A stretch of DNA of 64,000 nt from Pelomonas caseinilytica (lineage in GTDB: Bacteria; Pseudomonadota; Gammaproteobacteria; Burkholderiales; Burkholderiaceae_C), in NCBI RefSeq assembly GCF_021353235.1, contig NZ_JAJTWT010000002.1, positions 310,001-374,000 of the forward strand, given 5' to 3'. Both the position numbers and the translations under genes were made by a program. Within the stretch, counting starts at the first letter, position 1. Each line of letters opens with the position of its first letter. The notes under the pieces were generated by a model. That model saw only the letters and a program-made list of their open reading frames with translations. It was not told where the DNA came from and searched no databases. Shown here piece by piece: positions 24,639 through 34,009 of this stretch.

Positions 24639-26114
24639 ATGTCCACGATGACCCAGACCGCCACCCCATCCGCCCGCCGCGCCGTCCTGTTCGCTTTCGC
24701 CCAGCGCTACTTCTCGTTCGCTCTTCAGCTGGGCACGTCCATCGTCATGGCACGGCTGCTGACGCCGCAGGAGACCGGCATCTTCTCGCTCGCGGCCACG
24801 GCCGTGGCCATCGGCGGCATCGTGCGCGAGTTCGGCATCGGCGACTACATCGTCAGCCAGAAGGAGATGACGCCCGAGAAGGTGCGCGCCGCCTTCACCG
24901 TGACCATCGGCGTGGCGTGGAGCATCGCCCTCGTCATCGCCCTGGCCGCCTACCCGCTCGCCGCGGCCTATCACGAGCCCGGCGTCGCGCACGTGATGCA
25001 CATCCTGTGCCTGAACTTCATGCTGCTGCCCCTCGGGGCGACCGCCCTGGCGATGCTCGTCAAGGAACTGAAGTTCGACACCGTCTTCGTCATCCAGGCC
25101 GCCTCGGCCCTCATCGGCGCCGCGGTCACGGTCGTCTGCGCCCTCAAGGGCTTCAGCTACACCAGCCCGGCCTGGGGGTCGGTGGCCAGCATCGTCACGA
25201 CCTTCGCCCTGCTGCTGGTGATGCAGCCCCATGCCGTCATGATGCGTCCGGGCCTCGGGAACCTGCGCCACGTGCTCAAGTTCGGCGGGCAGAACACCAT
25301 GTCCCGCCTCGTCGAGGGCATCTCTACGCGCGCCGACGACTTCATCATCAGCGGCATGCTGGGCTTCCACAGCAGCGGCATCCTGAGCAAGTCCAACAGC
25401 CTGAACGCGGGCTTCTACACCTTCTTCGCCTCGGCCGTCGTCAGCGTGGCCTCGCCGCTGATGGCCCGCGCCCGGCATGCCGAACGCGACATCTTCGAGG
25501 ACTACCGCCGCGTCACCCTGCTGATGGCCGCCGTGCAGTGGCTGTTCTTCGGCCTCATGGGCATCTGCGCCCACGAGATCATCCTGCTGCTGTTCGGGCC
25601 GGCCTGGCTGGAGGCCGTGCCCATCCTGCAGATCGGCGCCATCCAGGGCCTGATCTATTCGCCCTTCATGCTCTGCACGCCGCTGCTCACCGCCTACGGC
25701 GCCATGGGCGCGCAGCTGCGCGTCAACCTGGTGTTCGGCGTGACGCTGGCGACCTGCCTCGTCGTGGGCGCCATGCACAGCCTGGTGGCGGCCGCGGCGC
25801 TGTCGGTGCTGGCCCACGTCGTGCGCCTGCTGCTGCTGGCCGCTGCGGCGCACCGGCTTTGCGGCATCTCCACCATGGCCATCGTCCGCGGCATGGGGCC
25901 CACGGCCGTCATCGGCCTGGGCGCCGCCGCGGCCGCCTGGGCAGGCCGCTCGCTGGCCCTGTGGCTGCAGCTGCCGCTGGTCCTCAACCTGGCCCTGGCC
26001 ATGGGCTGCGGCGCCCTCGCCTGCCTGGCCCTCGCCGTGGTGTTCAAGCATCCGCTGGCCCTCGAACTGAACAAGCTGCGCCGCAGGCGCGCAACCGCTA
26101 CCGGCACGCCATGA
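24639..26114 (+). CDS. Polysaccharide flippase (Wzx-like, MOP superfamily)
   Basis: 491 residues, very hydrophobic with about 12-14 membrane segments spread over the length. N-terminal region RRAVLFAFAQRYFSFALQLGTS with ARLLTPQETGIFSLA is typical of oligosaccharide flippases. It would move the lipid-linked repeat unit across the inner membrane. ATG at 24639 chosen because it lies after the preceding stop; a TTG-type extension to 24615 would overlap. Its stop overlaps the next ATG. Confidence 0.92.
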   Translation: MSTMTQTATPSARRAVLFAFAQRYFSFALQLGTSIVMARLLTPQETGIFSLAATAVAIGGIVREFGIGDYIVSQKEMTPEKVRAAFTVTIGVAWSIALVIALAAYPLAAAYHEPGVAHVMHILCLNFMLLPLGATALAMLVKELKFDTVFVIQAASALIGAAVTVVCALKGFSYTSPAWGSVASIVTTFALLLVMQPHAVMMRPGLGNLRHVLKFGGQNTMSRLVEGISTRADDFIISGMLGFHSSGILSKSNSLNAGFYTFFASAVVSVASPLMARARHAERDIFEDYRRVTLLMAAVQWLFFGLMGICAHEIILLLFGPAWLEAVPILQIGAIQGLIYSPFMLCTPLLTAYGAMGAQLRVNLVFGVTLATCLVVGAMHSLVAAAALSVLAHVVRLLLLAAAAHRLCGISTMAIVRGMGPTAVIGLGAAAAAWAGRSLALWLQLPLVLNLALAMGCGALACLALAVVFKHPLALELNKLRRRRATATGTP

Positions 26115-27184
26115 AACCCGAAGTCATCGCGCTCTACCTGCCCCAGTACCACCCGATCAAGGAAAACGACGAGTGGTGGGAGCCCGGCTTCACCGAGTGG
26201 ACCAACGTCACCAAGGCCAAGCCCCTCTACCGCGGGCACTACCAGCCCAACCTGCCCTCGGAGCTGGGCCTGTACGACCTGCGCGTACCCGAGGCCCGCG
26301 AGGCCCAGGCGGCGCTGGCCAAGGCGCATTCCGTCGCCGCCTTCTGCTACTACCACTACTGGTTCGGCCACGGCCGGCGCCTGCTGGAGCGCCCGCTCGA
26401 CGAAGTGCTGGCCAGCGGCAAGCCCGACTTTCCCTTCATGGTCTGTTGGGCCAACCAGACCTGGTCGGGCGTCTGGCATGGCCTGGACAAGCGCATCCTG
26501 GCCGAACAGCTCTACCCGGGGCCTGAGGACGAGAAGGCCCACTTCGAGACCCTGCTGCCCGCCTTCCGCGACCGGCGCTATCTGCGCGTGAAGGGCAAGC
26601 CCGTCTTCATGGTCTACGCACCGGACGAGTTGCCCGACCCGGTCGCCTTCACCTCGCACTGGCGCCGGCTGGCCGAGCAGGCCGGCCTGCCCGGCCTGTA
26701 CCTGCTGGCCGAGCACCGCGATCCCTTCTGGGATGCCCGCGCCAAGGGCTTCGACGCCTTCGTGCTCAAGCCCAGCTTCCTGCGCCGCCGCACCTGGACG
26801 CCCTGGTCCCAGCCCATCGCCAAGATCCGCAACAAGATCCTCGACTGGCTGGGCCGGCCCTCGGTGTTCGACTACGAAGCCCAGCAGCCCTATCTGCTGC
26901 CCGACCAGGCCTCGCCGCTGGCCATTCCCTGCGTGCTGCCCAACTGGGACAACACGCCGCGCAGCGGTCCGCGCGGCGTCGTGCTGGAGAACTCCACGCC
27001 GCAGAAGTTCGGTGCCGCGCTGGACCGGGCCCTGTCGCTGTGGCGCCGCCGTGAGCGCGAGGACGACTTCCTCTTCATCAAGTCCTGGAACGAATGGGCC
27101 GAAGGCAACCACCTGGAGCCGGGCCGCCGCTGGGGCCGGGCCTATCTCGAGGTGCTCGACGCCAAGGTCAAGGCCAGCGGCTGA
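26111..27184 (+). CDS. WbsX-like/glycoside hydrolase family 99-like protein
   Basis: 357 residues. N-terminal IALYLPQYHPIKENDEWW and GFTEWTNVTKAKPLYRGHYQP, then FCYYHYWFGHGRRLLERP and the C-terminal FLFIKSWNEWAEGNHLEP block: the full signature of the WbsX family found in O-antigen and capsule loci. It is thought to be an endo-type glycan enzyme or transferase, but its exact activity is not established. Overlaps the flippase gene by 4 bp. Confidence 0.9.
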   Translation: MKPEVIALYLPQYHPIKENDEWWEPGFTEWTNVTKAKPLYRGHYQPNLPSELGLYDLRVPEAREAQAALAKAHSVAAFCYYHYWFGHGRRLLERPLDEVLASGKPDFPFMVCWANQTWSGVWHGLDKRILAEQLYPGPEDEKAHFETLLPAFRDRRYLRVKGKPVFMVYAPDELPDPVAFTSHWRRLAEQAGLPGLYLLAEHRDPFWDARAKGFDAFVLKPSFLRRRTWTPWSQPIAKIRNKILDWLGRPSVFDYEAQQPYLLPDQASPLAIPCVLPNWDNTPRSGPRGVVLENSTPQKFGAALDRALSLWRRREREDDFLFIKSWNEWAEGNHLEPGRRWGRAYLEVLDAKVKASG

Positions 27185-27235
27185 ACGCTGCCGCAAGCAC
27201 GCCATGTCCCTCCACTCCCTCGACGCACACCCCCG

Positions 27236-29422
27236 ATGAACGCTGGCCTGCAGTGGTACCTGCAAACGCTGGACCCCGCCCAGGGCCTCGGCCCGCTGCG
27301 CGCCGACTGGGACCGCCTGAACACCCGGCTGATGGCCGGCCACGGCATGCTGGATGGCGCCTTCGTCGACGCCATGCTGCGCCACTTCGGCACGGGCGGC
27401 GTGCTGCTGGCGCGCGCCGTTCGCGACGGCGAGACGGTGGCCATGCTGCTGCTGAACCGGCAGACGCGCGGCCTGGGCGTGTGGTCGAGCTACCTGCCGG
27501 CGCAGACACAGATCGGCCCCACCCTCATTCCCGCGGGGCTGGACCTGCGCGGCCTGTTCGCCGCCCTGCCCGGCTACGCCAGCGAACTCGACCTGCTGTG
27601 CAACGACCCGCGTTTCGGCGACCTGCGCGAGCTGCCCGTGCGGGCCGTGGGCAGCCTGCCGCATGCGCTGACCATGAGCGTCGCCCTGAAGGGCGCGTTC
27701 GACGACTACTGGGCACAGCGCCCGCGCAAGCTCATCCAGAACATGCGTCGCTACCTGCGGCGGCTGCAGTCCGAACCCACGCCCGAGCGCCTGGACATCG
27801 TCGGCGACCCGGCCGCCATGCCCGCGGCGGTGGCGCGTTATGCGGCGCTGGAAAGCCGCGGCTGGAAGGGCCGCGAGGGCACGGCCGTCGCCAGCGACAA
27901 CCCCCAGGGGCGCTTCTACGCCGAGGTGATGGGCGATTTCGCCGCGCGGGGGGAGGCCCTGGTCTACGAGCTGTGGCTGGGCGAAGACCTGCTCGCCTCC
28001 CGCATGCTGCTGATCCGCGCCGGCATGGTCGTGATGCTCAAGACCTCGTTCGACGAGAACTTCGAGCGCTTCGCCCCCGGCCGCGTGCTGCTGCTGCGCA
28101 CGCTGGAGGACCTGTTCACGCGCCTGCCCGGCGGCGTCGTGGAGTTCTACACCAACGCCGAGCCCGACCTGCTGGCCTGGTCGACCTCGCAGCGCTGGAT
28201 CAACCACGTCAGCCTTTACCGCCACAGCGGCCTGCCGGCCCTCTACGGCCTGCTGCGCCGCGGCACCCGGGGCTTGCTGAGGCGCGGCAAGCGGCCGGTC
28301 GACGCCGACACGATGGCCCACCGCAGCGGCGCCAGCATCGAGGCCTATGCCGGCGTCGGCGAGCTGCCGGCCGATGCCGTGGCGCTGATGAGCCGCGCCG
28401 AGCAGCAGCGCGTCGAGTTCGGCGCCGACTGGTATGCCAACCTCGTGGAGACCGTCTATGCCCACGAGCCGGCGGGGGCCAGCGTGCGTTTCCTCGTGCT
28501 GCGCCGCCAGGGCCGCGTGCTCGCCGTGCTGCCGGTGGTGACCCAGCGCAGCGGCCTCGGGCGCGAGGTGAGCGCCCTGTCCAACTTCTACACCGCCATC
28601 TACGCGCCAGCGCTGGAGGACGACCTCGACGCCGACGACCTGCTGCCGCTCACTCGCGCCCTGCGCCGCGACAGCGGCCGGGCCGCGGCCTACCGCTTCG
28701 CGCCCATGGACCCGCAGTCGCGCGAGTTCGCCCTGCTCAAGCGCGCCCTGGCCCTGGCCGGCCTGAGCACGCATGCCTACTTCGCCTTCGGCAACTGGTT
28801 CGAGCCCGTCCGCCAGGACTGGGCCGGCTACCTGAAGGAGCGCAGCAGCAAGATGCGCAACACCATCAAGCGCATGGGCAAGCGCTTCGCCCAGGAGGGC
28901 GGCACGCTGGAGATCGTGCAGGGCGGCGAGCGCCTGGAGGCCGGCATCGCGGCCTTCCAGTCGGTGTACGCCAACAGCTGGAAGAACGCCGAGCCCTACC
29001 CCGACTTCGTCCCCGGCCTGGCCCGCCTGTGCGCCCGGCGCGGCTGGCTGCGCCTGGGCATCGCCTGGCTGGACGGCGTGCCGACGGCGGCCCAGCTCTG
29101 GATCACCGCCCACGGCCGCGCCAACATCGTCAAGGTGGCCTACGACGAGCGCTTCAAGGCGCTCACCTCGGGCACCCTCGTGACCGCCCTGCTGATGGAA
29201 TACGCCCTCGACACCGACCGCGTGACCGAGGTCGACTACCTCATCGGCGACGACCCCTACAAGGCCACCTGGATGAGCGAGCGCCGCGAGCGCTTCGGCC
29301 TGGTCGCCTACGACCCGCTGACCCTGCGCGGCCTCATCGGCCTGGCCCGCCAGGCCGTGGGCGAGACCTGGCGCCGCCTGCGCCCCAAACCCGCGCCCCG
29401 GCCCGACAATCCGCCCGCCTGA
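27236..29422 (+). CDS. Tandem GNAT/CelD-like acetyltransferase (two domains in one chain)
   Basis: 728 residues, twice the normal length. Two copies of the CelD/FemAB-like GNAT unit: residues about 1-365 (key block FDDYWAQRPRKLIQNMRRYL at about 160, then ARYAALESRGWKGREG) and about 385-715 (block WAGYLKERSSKMRNTIKRMG, then SVYANSWKNAEPYPDF and VDYLIGDDPYKATWMSERRE). The two halves share the order of motifs but are clearly diverged; the second looks closer to the standard family. Likely acylates an amino sugar or an amino-acid linked glycan (inference). It lies in the glycan run before the asparagine-synthase homologue. Confidence 0.85.
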   Translation: MNAGLQWYLQTLDPAQGLGPLRADWDRLNTRLMAGHGMLDGAFVDAMLRHFGTGGVLLARAVRDGETVAMLLLNRQTRGLGVWSSYLPAQTQIGPTLIPAGLDLRGLFAALPGYASELDLLCNDPRFGDLRELPVRAVGSLPHALTMSVALKGAFDDYWAQRPRKLIQNMRRYLRRLQSEPTPERLDIVGDPAAMPAAVARYAALESRGWKGREGTAVASDNPQGRFYAEVMGDFAARGEALVYELWLGEDLLASRMLLIRAGMVVMLKTSFDENFERFAPGRVLLLRTLEDLFTRLPGGVVEFYTNAEPDLLAWSTSQRWINHVSLYRHSGLPALYGLLRRGTRGLLRRGKRPVDADTMAHRSGASIEAYAGVGELPADAVALMSRAEQQRVEFGADWYANLVETVYAHEPAGASVRFLVLRRQGRVLAVLPVVTQRSGLGREVSALSNFYTAIYAPALEDDLDADDLLPLTRALRRDSGRAAAYRFAPMDPQSREFALLKRALALAGLSTHAYFAFGNWFEPVRQDWAGYLKERSSKMRNTIKRMGKRFAQEGGTLEIVQGGERLEAGIAAFQSVYANSWKNAEPYPDFVPGLARLCARRGWLRLGIAWLDGVPTAAQLWITAHGRANIVKVAYDERFKALTSGTLVTALLMEYALDTDRVTEVDYLIGDDPYKATWMSERRERFGLVAYDPLTLRGLIGLARQAVGETWRRLRPKPAPRPDNPPA

Positions 29423-29441
29423 ATCCCGAGCGACGACCCAG

Positions 29442-31115
29442 ATGCAAGCCCACGACCTGCCGCCCGACACGCCCTTCGCCTCCGGCACCCCGCGCTTCGC
29501 CGCCCCGGCTCCCGACGCCCTGCAGTCCTGGCGCCAGGCCTATGCCGCCAAGGGCGTCGCCTGCGCGGCCGACGTGGGCGGCGAGTTCGCCGTGGCCCTG
29601 GACCTGCCCGGCGGCGGCGCCTACCTCGCCGTGGACCGCTTCGCGGTGCACAGCCTGTGCTACGCCGTGCACGACGGCCGCCTGCACTACGCCACGCGCG
29701 CCGACGTGCTGGCCCGCCGGCTGGGCATCCGCGACATCGACCCGCAGGCCATCTTCAACTACCTCTTCCATCACTGCATCCCCTCGCCGCGCACCATCTA
29801 CGCCGGCATCCTGCGCCTGCCTCCGGCCCACTACGCGCGCTTCGAGAACGGCCAGCTCACCGTCGCCCCCTACTGGACGGCCCGCTTCGACGAGCTGGCC
29901 CAGCCGAGCTTCGACGCCCTGCGCGAGGAGTTCCGCGGCATCCTGCGCACCGCCGTCAAGGAGCGCCTGGACGGCGCCGGCCAGACGGCCTGCTTCCTCA
30001 GCGGCGGCACCGACAGCTCCACCGTCTGCGGCCTGCTGGGCGAGGCCACGGGCCGCGCACCGGCGAGTTATTCCATCGGCTTCGAGGCCGAGGGCTACGA
30101 CGAGATGGCCTACGCCCGCATCGCCGCCAAGGCCTTCGGCGCCCAGCACCACGAGTACTACGTGACGCCGGCCGACCTCGTCAAGGCCATCCCCGACGTG
30201 GCGGCCCACTACGACCAGCCCTTCGGCAACTCCTCGGCCGTGCCGGCCTTCTACTGCGCGAGCAAGGCCCGCGCCGACGGCTACACCCGCATGCTGGCGG
30301 GCGACGGCGGCGACGAGCTCTTCGGCGGCAACACCCGCTACGCCAAGGAGAGGGTCTTCCACGTCTACAGCCAGATCCCGTCGCCGCTGCGCGCCGGCGT
30401 GCTGCATCCGCTGTTCATGAACCCGGTCACCGGCAGCATCCCGCTGCTCAAGAAGGGCACCAGCTACATCCGCCAGGCCCGCGTGCCCATGCCCGACCGC
30501 ATGCAGAGCTACAACCTGCTGGACCGCCTCGGCCTCGCGGACGTGCTGACGCCGGCCTTCCTCGCCGCCGTGGACACCGATGCCCCGCGCCAGCACCAGC
30601 GCGCCACCTGGGCCGCCGGCCCGCACGACGCCAGCCTCGTCAACCAGATGCTCGCCTTCGACTGGCGCTACACCCTGGCCGAGAACGACCTGCCCAAGGT
30701 CGTCGGCACCACGGCCATGGCCGGCGTGGACGTGAGCTTCCCGCTGCTGGACACACGGCTGCTGGACTTCTCCCTCAAGCTGCCCACGAGCTACAAGCTC
30801 AAGGGCCTGAAGCTGCGCTGGTTCTTCAAGGAAGCCCTGCGCGGCTTCCTGCCCGACGAGATCCTCACCAAGAAGAAGCACGGCTTCGGCCTGCCCTTCG
30901 GCCCCTGGGCCGTCAAGGACGCGGCCCTCAACGCCCTGGCGGCCGAGTCGCTGCGCGGCGTGGTCGCCCGCGGCCTGGTGCGTGCCGACTTCGTCGAAAG
31001 CCTGCTGACGCGCCGCCTCAAGGAGCACGCCGGCTACTACGGCGAGATGGTGTGGATCCTGATGATGCTGGAGCAGTGGCTGCGCCGGCATGCGCCGGAC
31101 TACCGGCTGGCCTGA
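29442..31115 (+). CDS. Asparagine-synthase-like protein lacking the glutaminase cysteine
   Basis: 557 residues. C-terminal synthetase domain intact: ATP-binding PP-loop CFLSGGTDSSTV (SGGTDSS at 187-193), MLAGDGGDELFGGNTRY, and PLLDTRLLDFSLKLP. The N-terminal glutaminase-like part (YLAVDRFAVHSLCYAV at 61-76, then IPSPRTIYAGILRLPPAH) remains but the protein starts MQAHDLPP, with no Cys2 nucleophile, so glutamine cannot be hydrolysed in the normal way. It may use free ammonia or form an amide/adenylate on a sugar acid or amino sugar. Different from the complete amidotransferase at 40036. Confidence 0.88.
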   Translation: MQAHDLPPDTPFASGTPRFAAPAPDALQSWRQAYAAKGVACAADVGGEFAVALDLPGGGAYLAVDRFAVHSLCYAVHDGRLHYATRADVLARRLGIRDIDPQAIFNYLFHHCIPSPRTIYAGILRLPPAHYARFENGQLTVAPYWTARFDELAQPSFDALREEFRGILRTAVKERLDGAGQTACFLSGGTDSSTVCGLLGEATGRAPASYSIGFEAEGYDEMAYARIAAKAFGAQHHEYYVTPADLVKAIPDVAAHYDQPFGNSSAVPAFYCASKARADGYTRMLAGDGGDELFGGNTRYAKERVFHVYSQIPSPLRAGVLHPLFMNPVTGSIPLLKKGTSYIRQARVPMPDRMQSYNLLDRLGLADVLTPAFLAAVDTDAPRQHQRATWAAGPHDASLVNQMLAFDWRYTLAENDLPKVVGTTAMAGVDVSFPLLDTRLLDFSLKLPTSYKLKGLKLRWFFKEALRGFLPDEILTKKKHGFGLPFGPWAVKDAALNALAAESLRGVVARGLVRADFVESLLTRRLKEHAGYYGEMVWILMMLEQWLRRHAPDYRLA

Positions 31116-31130
31116 CCCTGGGCCCGGGCC

Positions 31131-32231
31131 TCAGGCAGCCAGGGCCCGCGCCAGCGCCGCGACGACCTCGTCCTGCTGGGCGTCGGTGAGGTCGGCGCTC
31201 ATGGGCAGGCTCATCACGCGCCGCGCCGCGGCGATGCTGTGGGGGCAGGCGTCCGCCTCGGCGTAGCGCGCGTAGGCGGGCTGGTGATGCAGCGGGCGCG
31301 GGTAGTGCACGGCGGTCGGGATGCCGGCCTGCTTCAGGCGCGCCTGCACCGCCTCGCGGTCGTCCACGAAGACGGTGTACTGGGCCCAGACGCAGTCGCG
31401 GTCCTCGCGCACGGCCAGCAGCTGCAGCGCCGGCACCGCCGCCTGCAGCTTGCGCCGGTAGGCCTCACCCAGCTGCAGCCGGCGGGCGATCTCCCACTCG
31501 AAGCGGTCCAGCTTGCCCAGCACGACGGCGCATTGCAGCGTGTCCATGCGCCCACCCACGCCCAGCCGCGTGTGCAGGTAGCGCTGGCTCTGGCCATGCG
31601 TGCGGATCTCGCGGCAGGCCTGGGCGAGGCGGTCGTCGCTGGTGAAGATGGCGCCGCCGTCGCCATAGCAGCCCAGGGGCTTGCTCGGGAAGAAGCTGGT
31701 ACAGCCGAAGGTCGAGAGGTTGCAGCTCTTCCTGGAGCCGTAGCTCGCGCCGAAACTCTGCGCCGCGTCCTCGATGACGGCCAGGCCGTGGCGGGCGGCG
31801 ACGGCGTTGATGGCGTCCATGTCGGCCACCTGGCCGTACAGGCTCACCGGCATGACGGCACGGGTGCGCGGCGTGATGGCGGCCTCGACGAGACGGGCAT
31901 CGAGGTTGGCCGTGTCGGGCTCGATGTCGACGAAGACCGGCACGCCGCCGGCCAGCACGATCATCTCGGCCGTGGCGGCGAAGGTGAAGGGGCTGGTGAC
32001 GACCTCGTCACCGGGCTGCAGGTCCAGGGCCATCAGCGCGATGAGCAGGGCCTCGGTGCCGCTGGCCACGCTGATGCAGTGGCGGGCGCCGGTGTAGGCG
32101 CACAGCGCGGCCTCCATCTCCTTCACCTCGGGGCCGAGGATGTACTGGCCATGGTCCAGCACCTTCTGGATGCGGGCGTTGATGTTGTCGCGCAGGGCCG
32201 CGTACTGGCTCTTGAGGTCGATGAAGTCCAT
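31131..32231 (-). CDS. DegT/DnrJ-family aminotransferase, WbpE/WlbC-like
   Basis: 366 residues. PLP enzyme with SGTEALLIALMALDLQPGDEV, the IEDAAQSFGASY block, and the Schiff-base lysine K184 in FFPSKPLGCYGDGG. The tight similarity in these blocks to WbpE/WlbC suggests it aminates UDP-3-keto-GlcNAcA. Last gene of a minus-strand set with an acetyltransferase (32243) and a Gfo/Idh oxidoreductase (32866), the WbpB/D partners. It is convergent with the asparagine-synthase homologue, 15 bp away. Confidence 0.92.
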   Translation of the reverse strand: MDFIDLKSQYAALRDNINARIQKVLDHGQYILGPEVKEMEAALCAYTGARHCISVASGTEALLIALMALDLQPGDEVVTSPFTFAATAEMIVLAGGVPVFVDIEPDTANLDARLVEAAITPRTRAVMPVSLYGQVADMDAINAVAARHGLAVIEDAAQSFGASYGSRKSCNLSTFGCTSFFPSKPLGCYGDGGAIFTSDDRLAQACREIRTHGQSQRYLHTRLGVGGRMDTLQCAVVLGKLDRFEWEIARRLQLGEAYRRKLQAAVPALQLLAVREDRDCVWAQYTVFVDDREAVQARLKQAGIPTAVHYPRPLHHQPAYARYAEADACPHSIAAARRVMSLPMSADLTDAQQDEVVAALARALAA

Positions 32232-32242
32232 GCGGTGTCGAT

Positions 32243-32866
32243 TCAGAACGTGCCCGGAGGCGCTTGGATGTCCGTCAGTTCAAGCTGACCGGTACGCGCC
32301 ACCAGCCGATACACCTCGTGGGTCGTGGGGCACTGAGCGTAGACGATGTCGGCCCCCGGAGGCGGCTTCACCGGCAGCGGCAGGCGCTCGCCGTGCCGGC
32401 TCATCCACCCGATCTGCCGCGCCGGCACGCCCACCATCAGGGCGAAGTCGGGCACGTCGCGGTTGACGACAGCCCCGGCGCCGACGAAGGCGTGGCGGCC
32501 GATGGTCGTGCCGCAGACGATGGTGCAGTTCGCGCCCAGCGTCGCCCCCTGGCGCACGAGGGTGCGGCGGTACTCGTCCTTGCGGGCGACGGCCGAGCGC
32601 GGGTTGTAGACGTTGGTGAACACCATGCTCGGGCCGCAGAAGACGTCGTCCTCCAGCGTGACGGCGTCGTAGACCGACACGTTGTTCTGGATCTTGACGT
32701 TGTCGCCGATGCTCACGTCGTTGCCGACGTAGACGTTCTGGCCGAAGGAGCAGCTCCGGCCGATGCGCGCGCCGGCCGAGATGTGCACGAAGTGCCAGAC
32801 CCGGCAGCCGTCGCCGAGCTGGGCGCCTTCGTCGACGATGGCGCTGGGGTGGATGGTGGTGGTCAT
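32243..32866 (-). CDS. Hexapeptide-repeat N-acetyltransferase, WbpD/WlbB-like
   Basis: 207 residues. Left-handed beta-helix repeats run from the N-terminus ([20 protein letters not shown], then [20 protein letters not shown]) to about residue 150, with [11 protein letters not shown] and [13 protein letters not shown] as family signatures; the tail is extra. It would acetylate the 3-amino group of UDP-GlcNAc3NA. The stop of the upstream oxidoreductase and this ATG share one base (TGATG). The aminotransferase follows 11 bp on. Confidence 0.92.
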   Translation of the reverse strand: MTTTIHPSAIVDEGAQLGDGCRVWHFVHISAGARIGRSCSFGQNVYVGNDVSIGDNVKIQNNVSVYDAVTLEDDVFCGPSMVFTNVYNPRSAVARKDEYRRTLVRQGATLGANCTIVCGTTIGRHAFVGAGAVVNRDVPDFALMVGVPARQIGWMSRHGERLPLPVKPPPGADIVYAQCPTTHEVYRLVARTGQLELTDIQAPPGTF

Positions 32867-33936
32867 CAGTAGTTGAGCGGCAGGTTCACGCGCTTGCCGT
32901 CGCGGGCGCTCATGTACATGGCGATCAGCAGCTCCAGCGACTTCAGGCCCTCGCGGCCGTCGGTCTCGGCCTGGGCCTCGCCGCGCAGCGTGCGGATGAC
33001 GTTGTCGTAGTAGAGCGGATGGCCGAAGCCGTAGACGGAGGTGGTCTGGTAGCTGGCGTCGTCGATGAGGGCATCCATCTCGTGCGGCGTGTCGAACTGC
33101 CAGTGCTGGATCTCGTTGACCGCCAGGCCGCCGACGCGCACCGTGCCCTTCTCGCCCAGCAGGGTGATGGAGCCTTCGTAGTTCTTCGGGTAGGTCAGCA
33201 TGCTGACGTTGACCGTGCCCATGGCGCCGTTGCGCCATTTCAGCGCCGCCACGCCGCTGTCCTCGACCTCGATGTTGCGGGCCAGGGTGCCGGTGTAGGC
33301 CATGACGCTCTCCACCGGCCCGCAGATCCAGTCCAGCAGGTCGACGTAGTGGCTGGCCTGGTTCATGAAGGCGCCGCCGTCGAACTCCCAGGTGCCGCGC
33401 CACTCGGCGCTGTCGTAGTAGGCCTGCGGGCGGCTCCAGAAGACGTTGACCGCAACGTTGTAGAGCCGGCCAAAGCGGCCTTCGGCCACCGCGCGCTTGA
33501 GCAGCTGCAGCGTGGGGTTGCGGCGGTTCTGCTTGACGACGAAGAGGCGCACGCCGGCGTCGTCGCAGGCCTTGACCATGGCCAGGCCGTCCTGCCAGCG
33601 CGTGGCCATGGGCTTTTCGGTCATCACGTCGAGGCCGGCGCGCGCGGCCTCGATGGCCTGACGCGGGTGCAGGCCGCTGGGCGTGGCGAGCACGGCGCAG
33701 TCGATGCCGAGCTGGCCCTGGGCGGCGAGCAGTTCGGCCAGCGAGGCGAAGCCGCGGGCCCCGGTCTTGGCCACCGCCGCCTGCAGGGCGGCCGGGTCGG
33801 TGTCGCAGACGGCCACGAGTTCGGCACGCTCGGCGTGCTTGCGGACCGCCTCCATGTGGTTCTGGGCGATGCGGCCGCAGCCGATCAGCGCGAAGCGCAC
33901 GCGGCGGCCGGTGACGGGGGGACGGGACTGTTGCAT
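32866..33936 (-). CDS. Gfo/Idh/MocA-family oxidoreductase, WbpB-like
   Basis: 356 residues. N-terminal Rossmann [19 protein letters not shown], the EKP motif in [14 protein letters not shown], and the C-terminal half with [17 protein letters not shown]. WbpB-type enzymes oxidise UDP-GlcNAcA at C3, using 2-oxoglutarate to recycle NAD. It forms a unit with the acetyltransferase and aminotransferase downstream. 73 bp separates it from the deacetylase gene upstream. Confidence 0.9.
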   Translation of the reverse strand: MQQSRPPVTGRRVRFALIGCGRIAQNHMEAVRKHAERAELVAVCDTDPAALQAAVAKTGARGFASLAELLAAQGQLGIDCAVLATPSGLHPRQAIEAARAGLDVMTEKPMATRWQDGLAMVKACDDAGVRLFVVKQNRRNPTLQLLKRAVAEGRFGRLYNVAVNVFWSRPQAYYDSAEWRGTWEFDGGAFMNQASHYVDLLDWICGPVESVMAYTGTLARNIEVEDSGVAALKWRNGAMGTVNVSMLTYPKNYEGSITLLGEKGTVRVGGLAVNEIQHWQFDTPHEMDALIDDASYQTTSVYGFGHPLYYDNVIRTLRGEAQAETDGREGLKSLELLIAMYMSARDGKRVNLPLNY

Positions 33937-34009
33937 GCGGGTCGGCGGGAAAGCAGGGAGGCGGCCCGCATTGTCCGCCGCCCGGCGGGCGCTCCGGGTC
34001 GCCCGCCCG

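Noticed and set aside
25694-29488. 1264-residue minus-strand ORF opposite flippase, WbsX and tandem GNAT genes
   Set aside because: Antisense shadow: composition is typical of reversed GC-rich codons (Gly/Gln/Ala/Val), no domain, and it spans several real genes.
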